From the NCBI GenBank assembly GCA_016702415.1, contig JADJEA010000001.1:539001-603000 (forward strand): a stretch of 64,000 nt of DNA, read 5' to 3'. Origin of the DNA: Nostocoides sp. (GTDB taxonomy: Bacteria > Actinomycetota > Actinomycetes > Actinomycetales > Dermatophilaceae). Shown piece by piece: positions 51,343 to 61,000 of this stretch (position 1 is its first letter; each line of letters starts with the position of its first letter). The notes beneath the pieces are model-generated. The model did not search any database. It was given only the letters and a program-made list of their open reading frames with translations, and was not told the origin of the DNA. The position numbers and the translations under genes are program-made.

Positions 51343-52081
51343 CCGACGACATCTTGACCGTCGATTTCGCCGGCGAGATCTTCACCGTGGCACCCGGTGA
51401 GGACTTCACCATCGGACGAGACGGCGATCTCGCCATCGACGACAATCCCTATCTCCACCGGATCTTCCTGACCGCTGCTCACGCGGAAGGGCTGTGGTGG
51501 GTGACCAATGTCGGTTCTCGGCTGGCCGCCTATCTGACCGACGCCAGCGGAATCATGCGGAGTTCCCTCGCGCCCGGCGCGCGCAGCCCGCTGGTGTTCC
51601 CGCAGTCCTTGTTGACGTTCACTGCGGGTCGACGGCATACGAGATCATCCTCCAGGTCGCGGCCACTGAGTATGTCGCGCAATCCCACCGCCTGCCGGCG
51701 TCCGGCGACACGACCATCACCCCCACGGCGTTCACCGAATCCCAGCAGTTGTGCATCCTCGCGCTGGCCGAGCCCCTGCTCAAGCGCGTGGGGACCGGCT
51801 CGGCCGATGTGCCCTCGGCCGTCGCTGCAGCACGCCGCCTCGGGTGGACCCAGACGAGGTTCAACCGCAAGCTCGACAACGTCTGCGACAAGCTCATGGC
51901 CGCCGGGGTGGGGGGTCTGCGCGGAGAGGTGGGCGCCAGTGCCGCCAACCGGCGCCTTCAACTCGTCGAGTATGCCGTGTCCACCCTCCTGGTCACCCGC
52001 GACGACCTCCCCCTGCTCGAACGCGAGTCACGGGCCAACGCCCAACACCTGCGCGACGATCGCGTGCCGAGAAGCGGGTAA
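51339..52081 (+). pseudogene. FHA protein with C-terminal helix-turn-helix, frameshifted
   Basis: The start at 51339 follows AAAGGAGG at good distance and overlaps the kinase stop. The first 95 residues are an FHA domain (FTIGRDGDLAI, FLTAAHAEGLWWVTN). The frame breaks between about 51610 and 51640. The rest, in another frame, reads STAYEIILQVAATEYVAQ, ESQQLCILALAEPLLKRVG, and a helix-turn-helix-like AAARRLGWTQTRFNRKLDNV, ending at 52081. The span is one base short of a multiple of three. FHA-HTH proteins of about 245 residues are known in such loci and could regulate transcription. It may be a sequencing error or a real break. Confidence 0.75.
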
Positions 52082-52084
52082 CGC

Positions 52085-55000
52085 GTGCGCCTGCAACTGG
52101 TCCTCAACCGGCCTGGGGCCGCCGACGCCCAGACCATCGTCCAGGTGACGGCGGACGCGACGACCACCGTGTCGGCCATGGCGCACGCCCTTGCCTCGGG
52201 TCCCGACGGGAATGCACCGACGGACTCGGCTCAGCAGTTGACCCTGAGGGTTACCGATTTTGCCGGTGGCGGCGCGATCACCCTGCCCCCGGATGCGCCC
52301 GTGATCGACACCGGCCTGCGTTCCGGCGCGACGGTGGAGCTGGCCTATCCGGCCGCCGACGTCGCCGGTGATCGCGGTCCGGTGACCACCTTGGTCAAGG
52401 TCGTGGCGGGGCCGGACGCCGGCCTCGATGTCGCGATTCCCCGAGGGTCGTCCCTCATCGGTCGAGTGCCGGAATCCGACATCCGGGTCAGTGACCCGCG
52501 CGTCTCGAAGATCCATGCTCGGATCAATGTCACCGACCGGGTCGAGATCGTCGACTGTGGGTCCTCGAACGGGGTTCTCGTCGGTGGAGTCCGGGTAGCG
52601 CGGGCGGTTGTCACTCCCGGTGACGTGGTCCTTCTCGGTGACACCGAGATCATGGTGGTGCCATTGCGCTCGACCGGCTCCGAGGAGGGTCGCTCTGCGG
52701 ACTTCGCGTATGTCCGGCCGCCGCGGGTCGTCGCCCGGCCCACGGTTCGCACGATCGCGATGCCTCAGGCGCCCAGTCGGGCTGACGCGCAACGGTTTCC
52801 TTTTCTCGCTCTGATCGCTCCGCTAGTTATGGGCGTCGCGCTCTACTTCACCACGCACTCCCTGCTCAGCCTGCTCTTCGTCGGGTTGAGCCCGATTCTC
52901 ATGATCGCCAACTTCGTGGACCAGAAACTGGCTGGGAAGCGGGCCTACGCCCGTGGCGTCGAGGCCTATCGGGAGCAACTCGCCCACCTCACCACGGAGG
53001 TCGCCGAGGGGGCGCAGCGGGAACGATCACTTCTCGAGGATGTGCACCCGTCTGTTGCCCGTTGCGTTGCTGCGGTCCTGCAGACCGCCGACCCGCTGTG
53101 GGCTCGCCGACCGGAGCATCCCGAGTTCCTCGCCGTGAGGCTGGGGACGGGGACTATTCCCCCGTTGATCGACCTGGAGGAACGGGAGGGGCCTCCGGCG
53201 GAATGCCGAGCCGAGTATCGGGCATTTCTCGAGGGGAGCCGAGCACTCCCGGACGCCCCGGTCGCGGTGAGTCTTCCTGAGGTGGGCGCGGTGGGCGTGT
53301 GCGGCGAGCGGCCGGTGCTCGACGGCGTGCTTCGCGGCATCGTGCTTCAACTCGTGGCCCTGCACTCCCCTGCAGAACTGGTCTTGACCTGCCTGACCAG
53401 TGCCCGGCGCGTCGACCTCTGGTCGTGGCTGAGTTGGTTGCCGCATACCTCGTCACCTCATTCCCCGTTGTCCGCTCATCTCGCCGGTGACGCCGCAACG
53501 GTCCGGATTGTTCTCGATCAGCTCGAGGGTGTGCTGGGGACCCGGGATTCCGAGGGCGAGGGTCAGAGATCGTGGGGACCGCTGCCCGCCGTGGGCCCCT
53601 CTGGCAGTCCGGACTCGCCGGTTCCCGCGGTGGTCGTGGTGGTCGACGAGCCGACGATCGACGCGGCGCGCTTGGTCCGTCTCGCCGAGCGCGGTCCAGC
53701 CGCGGGGGTGCACGTGCTCTGGGTGGCGGATGTGATCGCTGGGCTTCCCGGGGTATGCCGGGCCTTCCTCCGCGTCAACGCCGCCGACGGAGGGCAGGTC
53801 GGTCTGGTCCGCAGGGAGCAGGTTCTCCGGCCGGTGGTGTGCGAATCAGTGGACGCGGTAACCGCCACCCGCGTCGCTCGCAGTCTCGCCCCGGTCGTCG
53901 ATGGCGGTCGGCCGACCGAAGACGAATCAGATGTTCCCCGGTCCGTTCCCGTCGTCAGTGTTCTGGGCGCCGACTCGATCGACGATGCCGATCACACGCT
54001 CGCTCGTTGGCGCGAGAATCGCTCCGTCGCCGACCGCAGTGGTGCCCATCGGCCCTTGGACAGGCCCAGTGATCTGCGCGCCCTCGTGGGCCACACCGGG
54101 ATCGAGCCGTTCAGCCTGGACCTGCGCACCCAAGGGCCCCACGCCCTCGTCGGGGGGACGACCGGGGCCGGGAAGAGCGAGTTCCTCCAGGCGTGGATTC
54201 TCGGTATGGCGTATGCCAACAGCCCCGATCGGGTGACCTTCCTCTTCGTCGACTATAAGGGCGGGGCGGCGTTCGCCAAGTGCGTCCAACTGCCCCATTG
54301 CGTCGGCTTGGTGACCGATCTGTCGCCTTATCTGGTCAGGCGGGCGTTGCGCAGCCTTGGCGCGGAGATCCGCCGTCGCGAGCACCTCCTCAACCTCAAG
54401 CGGGCGAAGGACCTGATCGAACTGGAGAAAACCGGGGACCCGGATTGCCCGCCGAGTCTGATCATCATCGTCGATGAGTTCGCGGCCCTCGTCGGCGAGA
54501 TCCCCGAATTCGTCGACGGCGTCGTGGATGTCGCTCAGCGTGGACGCAGCCTCGGCCTGCACCTCATCCTGGCCACCCAGAGGCCCTCGGGCGTTATCAA
54601 GGACAGCCTGCGCGCCAACACCAATCTGCGTGTCGCCCTCCGCATGGCGGATGTCGACGACTCGAACGATGTGCTTGGAACACCGATGGCGGCGCACTTC
54701 GACCCGTCGATTCCCGGACGCGCAGCCGCCAAGACCGGACCGGGGCGGCTCGTCCAATTCCAGTCCGCCTTTCCCGGGTCGAAGACACCGGCCGTTCCCC
54801 CGACGCCACCCATCGACGTCGTCGAACTCGGCTTTGGCACGGCGAGAACGTGGAAGCAGCCCCCGCGCCCTGGGTCCAACGCGCATCTGCCGACGGATAT
54901 CGACCGTGTCGTGGAATCGATCTCGACGGCGAGCCGCCTCGGCGGGATCCCGGCGCCGCGGAAACCGTGGCTGGAGTCCCTGGCGGACTCGTACAACCTC

Positions 55001-56509
55001 GAGGTCCTGCAGCCTCGGACGGACACGGACATCCTCCTCGGTGTGATCGACGATCCCGACAAGCAAAGTCAGGACAAGGAGTACTTCCAGCCCGACACCG
55101 ATGGCAACATCCTCTACGTCGGCGCCGGCGGGTCCGGCAAGACGACCGCGCTGCGCAGCCTGGCGGTGGCCAGTGCGATCACCCCCCGCGGCGGCCCGGT
55201 CCACGTGTACGGCATGGACTTCGCCGGCGGTTCGCTGCGCAATCTCGAGATCCTTCCCCACGTCGGGTCCATCGTGGCGGGAGACGACGACGAACGCATC
55301 GGTCGATTACTTCGCCTCCTTGTCGGCCACCTTGATGAGCGGTCCCCCAGATATCGAGCGGCGGAGGCGTCCAGCCTGCAGGAGTACCGGCTGCGAGCCG
55401 ACAACCCCGAAGAACCGCGACTGCTCGTGCTTCTCGACGGTTTTACGGCATTTCGCAATGAGTACGAAGGGTCTATCTCGGCGGGGTCGGCATACATGCT
55501 CTTCCAGCGGCTCCTCGCCGAGGGGCGGGGGGTGGGCATCCACGTGGCCATGACCGTCGAGCGGCCCGCCGCGCTGCCCAGTGCCATCAGCACCGCCTTC
55601 GCCCGCAAAGTCGTTCTTCGACAGGCAGACGAGGACGCGTACACGTTCTATGGGCTCGATCCGGATGTGTTGTCGTCGAGCAGCCCGGCCGGCCGGGCGA
55701 TGCAGGTCGACCGACCGCAGGAGCTTCAGCTGGCCATCATCGGAACCAGTGGGAACATGGCCGAGCAGGTCCGGCTCATGCGAGAGTTGGCGCCGGCAGT
55801 GGCGAAATTCCATCCCCGCCGACCCGAGCCGGTCCGGGCGCTCCCGACCTCAATCCCCTCCTCCACCCTTCCCGACCGCATCCAGGGTCAGCCGGTGCTC
55901 GGGGTCACCGACCTCGACCTGCGTGCCCTTCCGTTCGACCCCACGGGTGGTCTGGTCGTCGCCGGCCCTGCGCAATCCGGGCGAACGATGGCGCTGTCGT
56001 GGCTCGCCCACGCGCTTGCCCGGGCCTATCCGGGGATCGCCCTCTATTTCGCGACATCCCGTCGTAGCCCCCTGGTGTCCCTCAACTGTTGGACAGACAC
56101 GGCCACCGGTCCTGAGCAGACTGCAGGCATGCTGACGGGACTTCTGGCTCGGATGGTCGACGGAGCACAGCCTCAGGATCCGGCATTCGCCGTCATCGTC
56201 GAGAACGCCCCGGAGTTCGTCGAGACCGACGCCGACAGCGCCCTGACATCGCTGGCCGTGCAGGCCCGACGCGGAGGGCACATCCTGATCAGCGAGGGCG
56301 AGATGTCGCAGTGGACCGGCTCGTGGGGGCTGGTCGGGGAACTGAAGAACGCGAAGACGGGGCTTCTGCTCCAGCCGGACCAGGGTGACGGGGACACTGT
56401 CCTGAAGACGGCGTTGCCCAGGGTGAAGCGGACCGATTTCCCTCCCGGACGGGGATTCTGGGTCAAGAACGGACGTGTCGTCAAAGTCCAACTGCCCGTG
56501 GTCGACTGA
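52085..56509 (+). CDS. EssC-like FHA/FtsK-SpoIIIE ATPase (type VII secretion)
   Basis: A 1,474-residue motor expected to drive WXG100 export. An N-terminal FHA- or ubiquitin-like domain (1-95) and an FHA domain (about 105-195; LIGRVPESDIRV, SKIHARI, SSNGVLV) precede two membrane helices near 240-280. Three FtsK domains follow. Domain 1 is canonical, with GGTTGAGKSEF near 690 and LIIIVDEFAAL near 790. Domain 2 has GAGGSGKTTAL near 1,012 but LLDGF for Walker B. Domain 3 is degenerate (GPAQSGRTMAL). No EccB, EccD, EccE, mycosin, EssB or EsaA homologue is in the window. The GTG start is three bases after the FHA-HTH stop. Confidence 0.93.
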   Translation: MRLQLVLNRPGAADAQTIVQVTADATTTVSAMAHALASGPDGNAPTDSAQQLTLRVTDFAGGGAITLPPDAPVIDTGLRSGATVELAYPAADVAGDRGPVTTLVKVVAGPDAGLDVAIPRGSSLIGRVPESDIRVSDPRVSKIHARINVTDRVEIVDCGSSNGVLVGGVRVARAVVTPGDVVLLGDTEIMVVPLRSTGSEEGRSADFAYVRPPRVVARPTVRTIAMPQAPSRADAQRFPFLALIAPLVMGVALYFTTHSLLSLLFVGLSPILMIANFVDQKLAGKRAYARGVEAYREQLAHLTTEVAEGAQRERSLLEDVHPSVARCVAAVLQTADPLWARRPEHPEFLAVRLGTGTIPPLIDLEEREGPPAECRAEYRAFLEGSRALPDAPVAVSLPEVGAVGVCGERPVLDGVLRGIVLQLVALHSPAELVLTCLTSARRVDLWSWLSWLPHTSSPHSPLSAHLAGDAATVRIVLDQLEGVLGTRDSEGEGQRSWGPLPAVGPSGSPDSPVPAVVVVVDEPTIDAARLVRLAERGPAAGVHVLWVADVIAGLPGVCRAFLRVNAADGGQVGLVRREQVLRPVVCESVDAVTATRVARSLAPVVDGGRPTEDESDVPRSVPVVSVLGADSIDDADHTLARWRENRSVADRSGAHRPLDRPSDLRALVGHTGIEPFSLDLRTQGPHALVGGTTGAGKSEFLQAWILGMAYANSPDRVTFLFVDYKGGAAFAKCVQLPHCVGLVTDLSPYLVRRALRSLGAEIRRREHLLNLKRAKDLIELEKTGDPDCPPSLIIIVDEFAALVGEIPEFVDGVVDVAQRGRSLGLHLILATQRPSGVIKDSLRANTNLRVALRMADVDDSNDVLGTPMAAHFDPSIPGRAAAKTGPGRLVQFQSAFPGSKTPAVPPTPPIDVVELGFGTARTWKQPPRPGSNAHLPTDIDRVVESISTASRLGGIPAPRKPWLESLADSYNLEVLQPRTDTDILLGVIDDPDKQSQDKEYFQPDTDGNILYVGAGGSGKTTALRSLAVASAITPRGGPVHVYGMDFAGGSLRNLEILPHVGSIVAGDDDERIGRLLRLLVGHLDERSPRYRAAEASSLQEYRLRADNPEEPRLLVLLDGFTAFRNEYEGSISAGSAYMLFQRLLAEGRGVGIHVAMTVERPAALPSAISTAFARKVVLRQADEDAYTFYGLDPDVLSSSSPAGRAMQVDRPQELQLAIIGTSGNMAEQVRLMRELAPAVAKFHPRRPEPVRALPTSIPSSTLPDRIQGQPVLGVTDLDLRALPFDPTGGLVVAGPAQSGRTMALSWLAHALARAYPGIALYFATSRRSPLVSLNCWTDTATGPEQTAGMLTGLLARMVDGAQPQDPAFAVIVENAPEFVETDADSALTSLAVQARRGGHILISEGEMSQWTGSWGLVGELKNAKTGLLLQPDQGDGDTVLKTALPRVKRTDFPPGRGFWVKNGRVVKVQLPVVD

Positions 56510-56527
56510 TGGGTGGGTCAACCCATC
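56508..56527 (+). other. Hairpin right after the FtsK-like gene
   Basis: GATGGGT and ACCCATC pair over seven bases with a six-base loop, beginning within the stop codon. It may be a weak terminator or processing site separating the ATPase message from that of the WXG100 gene. No U-tract. Confidence 0.4.
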
Positions 56528-56603
56528 GACACCAACCGCGACGTCGACTTCACTAGATCATGCAAGGTCACCAGGAAATAACACGACGAAAGGAAAGAGC
56601 ACC

Positions 56604-56873
56604 ATGGCGCGTCTGGGAATGGATGTCGACGAGGTCAGGAACGTCGCGTCGAATCTGCACTCGCAATCGGGTGAGCTCAATACGCTCATCAGCAAGATCG
56701 AGTCGTTGGTCAACAAGGCAGTCGGTGTCTGGGATGGCCCCGACTCACGTCGCTTCCACGAAGATTGGGCCTCGAAGCACCGCCCTGCGCTTCAGCGCCT
56801 GAGCCAGGAAATCGAACAGCTCAGTTCTGTCGCGCGCACGAACGCGGCCGAGCAGGAAAACGTCTCGAGGTAG
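56604..56873 (+). CDS. WXG100 protein (ESAT-6-like secreted substrate)
   Basis: An 89-residue protein of standard WXG100 length. Two amphipathic helices flank the turn VWDGPDSRRF, which carries the W-x-G motif. The C-terminal helix reads RLSQEIEQLSSVARTNAAEQ. WXG100 proteins form helical-hairpin dimers that are exported by FtsK-like ATPases, here encoded directly upstream. GAAAGGAAAGAG precedes the ATG. A strong hairpin follows the gene. The next gene begins with a related domain, so the two products may pair. Confidence 0.93.
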   Translation: MARLGMDVDEVRNVASNLHSQSGELNTLISKIESLVNKAVGVWDGPDSRRFHEDWASKHRPALQRLSQEIEQLSSVARTNAAEQENVSR

Positions 56874-56897
56874 GACGAGGCAGCTGGGTTCGGGGAC

Positions 56898-56934
56898 AGC
56901 CGTGGCTGCAAGGGTCGTCCTTGCGGCCACGGCT
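56898..56934 (+). terminator. Strong hairpin between WXG100 and effector genes
   Basis: The arms 56898-56913 and 56919-56934 pair over 16 bases with one G-U wobble and a five-base loop. It lies 25 bases after the WXG100 stop. It could end most transcripts there and leave the lipase gene at a lower level, or protect the short WXG100 message. Confidence 0.65.
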
Positions 56935-56968
56935 CCCCATACACACGCCGAGAAGGAAGAGGCAACCG

Positions 56969-58009
56969 ATGGCCCGAATGGGTATGGATGTCGATGTCGT
57001 CGAATCGATCGCACGGGAACTCGCTCACAAGGCAGACGCCGTGGAAACGCTCCGGGCCAATGTCGCCAGTCAGATCGGTCGCGCGCACGGCCGAGGGATG
57101 TGGACGGGAGGGCGTGCGGAGCGCTATGTGGCCGACTGGCGAGCCAGCGACGCGCGCGCCCGAGGTGTGGTCGGTGACCTGAGGGCGTTCGGTCTGCTCT
57201 TGCTCGCGGAGGCGCGTCAGCAACGCGACGCCAGCAACTCCTCGGGAAGTGCGTCGGTAGGAAGCGGTGCCCCGCTCGCTCCCGACCCGCGCCCCTCGGA
57301 ACCGCATTTCCCCCCTGCCGCGCACGCCTTCCGCGACCTCGCGAACGCGGCGTACGACGGCGCTCCTGTACCACGTGGCTACACGCAGCTCTCCAAAGAG
57401 GAACTCCTCAAGTTGGGGATAGGTCCGAAGGACCTCGACGACGCGTCCTCCGGCTTCCACGCGACCGTTATGCGTGACAGCGCCGGCAATATCGTCGTGT
57501 CCTACCGGGGAACCGAAGACCTCTTCAGTCTCGGCGCCTCCCCCGATCGCGATACCGATGTTGCCGGGGCGGTCGCGCTGACCCGCCAGACGGAACTCGC
57601 CGTTCGCTTGGCTTTGACCGTGAAATACCAGGTGGGGGGCGATCACGTCGTGTTCACCGGACACTCCCCGGGGGGACGGCTCGCAGCAGCCAGCAGCATG
57701 GTCACCTCGGCACCGGCCGTCACCTTCAATGCGGCTGGCGTCGGCAACACCGAGGTTCTTTACGCGTTGACAGCGGCCGGACGCGATCCCAGCCTGATGG
57801 ACTATGTCGGCGGTTTCTTCGGATTAGGGAAACTGGCGCAATCCACGCACTCCGACTTGATCGTCAACTATCGGACTGCGCGCGACGAATTGACCTTTCT
57901 TCAGGAACAGGCCGGCCTACATCTTCCACCCGCTGCCGGGCGTCAGGTGACGGTTCCGAAAACAGGGGGACATTCCTTGTCAGAATTCGGCGATCTCACC
58001 GCCTACTGA
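56969..58009 (+). CDS. WXG100-lipase fusion, probable type VII effector
   Basis: A 346-residue protein. Residues 1-90 are a WXG100-like helical hairpin: MARMGMDVDVVESIARELAH matches the opening of the preceding protein, and MWTGGRAERYVADW carries W-x-G. After a Ser/Pro linker, residues 115-346 form an alpha/beta-hydrolase of the class 3 lipase/Mbeg1 kind. NIVVSYRGTED and the nucleophile elbow VVFTGHSPGGRLAA (Ser in GHSPG rather than GHSLG) are clear. A candidate Asp lies in YRTARDELTF and the His in TGGHSLSEF. The N-terminus would target it to the FtsK-like machine; phospholipids are a plausible substrate. No immunity-like gene follows. Confidence 0.87.
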   Translation: MARMGMDVDVVESIARELAHKADAVETLRANVASQIGRAHGRGMWTGGRAERYVADWRASDARARGVVGDLRAFGLLLLAEARQQRDASNSSGSASVGSGAPLAPDPRPSEPHFPPAAHAFRDLANAAYDGAPVPRGYTQLSKEELLKLGIGPKDLDDASSGFHATVMRDSAGNIVVSYRGTEDLFSLGASPDRDTDVAGAVALTRQTELAVRLALTVKYQVGGDHVVFTGHSPGGRLAAASSMVTSAPAVTFNAAGVGNTEVLYALTAAGRDPSLMDYVGGFFGLGKLAQSTHSDLIVNYRTARDELTFLQEQAGLHLPPAAGRQVTVPKTGGHSLSEFGDLTAY

Positions 58010-58022
58010 GTCGGGCCGCTAC

Positions 58023-61000
58023 GTGACGACCGGAGTTTCCCGCTATCGCGGCATCGCGCTGTTGTGTGTGATGACGCTCGTGGTGGGTGTCCTCGCAGCC
58101 TTCCATCGCGGCATACCGGTGGCGGATCTCGAACTCAACGATGGTGGTGTGTGGGTCACCAACGAGTCCGAGCATCTCGTGGCTCACCTCAATTATCCCT
58201 CCCGCACCATCGACGGTGCGGTGACGATCCCCGCGGCTATCGACGGACTGAGCCAGGCCGGGGACACGGTCGTGGCCACCTCAGCCGCCGGAGCACAGGC
58301 CGTCGACACCCTCACCCTCACTCTGGGGACACCGCTTCTTCCCAAGGACGGGATGACCCTTGTCGTCGGCGGGCAGACCGCGCTGATGGCCGACCAAGCG
58401 GGAGGCAAGTTCTGGGCCATGGACGCCCGCGCACTCGCCGGGTTCTCCGCGGAAGCGGATCCGCTGGTCGACAAGGCGAAGGGGGTGCGTGCCGTCGTGG
58501 GTGTGGACGGTGTGGGCCACCTCCTCTATCCCGACGGCACGGTGCGGCGAATCGATCGCCGTCAAGACCGGTGGCTGGTGTCCGACGACGGGTCGTTCAA
58601 GGACTTCACGAACTCGGAGAGCATCGTCTTGACCTCGGCAGGCGACCGGGCGGTCGCCGTCGACACCAGCCGACGCGAGGTCTGGACTCGAGATTCACAC
58701 CGATCCCTTGGTGCCGGCGAACCGCTGACCGTGCAAGCACCGGGCCCCATGCGCGACCTGGTCGCGCTGGCCACACCCAACCAGCTCCTGTCCGTCCCGC
58801 TCGACGGGGGCGATGCCGCAACAACGGCGACGCCTGAACCAGGAACCGCCGCGGCGCCCGTTGCGGTGGCCGGGTGCGCGTATGGCGCGTGGTGGGGATC
58901 GGGCGCCTATATCCGCGACTGTCCCGGCACCGGAAACGACGTGTCGCGGGCATACCCCCAACTCGCCGGGGAGAGTGGACTGACGTTTCGGGTCAATCGC
59001 GATGTCGTGGTCCTCAATCAGACCGCGGACGGGACGATCTTCCTGGTCAACGACGACATGCGCGTCGTTGACAACTACCAGGCCGCCATCAGTGACAGCA
59101 CGAATCAGAACCAGTCCCAGACCGACGACCCGAATGACCAGACGCATCAGACCAAGAAGGGTGACGCCGCCACGCACAACCGGCCGCCTCAGGCGAAGAA
59201 CGACCATTTCGGTGTCCGCGCCGGCCGCACCACCACGCTCCCGGTCCTGACCAATGACGTAGACCCGGACGGAGACCTGCTGACGGCGTCCGTCGCGAAG
59301 TCACCCTCATTGGGTCCGGTTCGCCAAGTCCGCGGGGGGGAGGCCCTCCAGATCGACGTGCCTGCCGCAGCGAGCGGGAGTACGGCGTTCGATTACACGG
59401 TCAAGGACGGCCGGGGTGGGGAGTCGGTCGGCCACGTCGAGGTCGACGTCCATCCGGTCGGCCAGAATGAGAAGCCGCACGCTCTCCACGGGAGCACCCT
59501 CACGATCGCCCGCCGCGCCGAGGCCGCCTACAACACATTGAGCGACTGGATCGACGGTGACGGCGATGCGATCACCTTGGTGGGGGCCAAGGCGCCACCT
59601 GGATTCCAGGTGCGATTCCGTCCGGACGGCGCGCTGACGCTCAAAGACCTGGGCAATGCTCCCGCCGGCAACTCCGTCGTGACGCTGACCGTCTCCGACG
59701 GCACCCTCACCGCGTCCGGCGACATGACCGTGACGCTCGTCGATGCGAAGGGGCGGAACACCCCACCGGAGCCCAATCCCGATCACGTCCAGGTGCTCGT
59801 CGGGCACACGGTTGCGATTCACCCCTTGACCAATGACACCGACCCCGACGGAGACGACCTAAGAATCACCAAGATCGACCGGCCCGGCCCCGGCCTGAGC
59901 GTCCACTCGGACCTCGACTCCGGGGTGGTCACCCTCACCGCGAGCGACGCAGCCAGGCCCACGACGCAGTACCTCACGTATGGCGTCACGGACGGCCCCA
60001 ATGTGGCGACCGCCCGGATCCGGGTGGATATCGTCGCTGTCCCCAAGTCGGGCGCGCCGGTGGCTGATGCCGATATCGGACTACTTCCGTCCGGGGGATC
60101 GGTCCTCGTCGACGTCCTGGCAAACGACTTCGACCCGCTGGGTGGCGTGCTCGTCCTCCAGTCGGCCAAGGTGACCACCAATTCCACGCTGGTGGCGCAG
60201 GTCGTCGGACACGCATTGCTGCGGGTCAGTGCTCCGGGTGGTCTGTCGGCCCAAACGACCCTGAGCTACACCGTGTCCAACGGATCGGCGTCGAGTACCG
60301 GCCAGGTCACCATCGTCCCCATTCCGCCGAAACCGAGTCCGGAGCCTCCGGTGGCCCTCGATGATCGGGGAGTCGTGCGGGCGGGGGACATCGTCACCGT
60401 GCCTGTGCTCGACAACGACACCTCGCCCGACGGCCTAGATCTGACTCTCGATGATGCCTTGGACATGATCGCCGGAAAGGGCCTCGGGCAGGCGTTCGTC
60501 TCGCAGAACGCCCTTCGCTTCAAGGCGGGACCACGTGCTGGGCGGGTCCGGATCACGTACACCGTGCGCGACGCGCGTGGGAACTTTGCCTCCGCCGACG
60601 CGGTGCTGACCATCAAGGCCCTCGACAAGCACAACTCCCCGCCCACTCCGCTGCCTCTCGTCGCCCGGGTTCTCGCCGGCGCGACGGTCACCATCCAGGT
60701 CCCGCTCAACGGCATCGACCCCGACGGCGACTCCGTCCTTCTCGCGGGGATCACCGAGGCCGCGAAGAAGGGGACGGTCCGCGCAACGGGCGGCCAGTTG
60801 GAGTATTCGGCTCCAGCGTCGACGAGCGGCACCGATTCCTTCGCGTATGCCGTGGCCGACCGCTTTGGGGCCCAGGCCAGCGCGACGGTCCAAGTGGGCA
60901 TCGCGCCGCCCCCCGCGGTTAATCAACCGCCCGTGGCCGTCGCCGACGTCGTCACCGCGCGTCCCGGGACGGAGATCTCGATACCCGTCCTGGCCAACGA

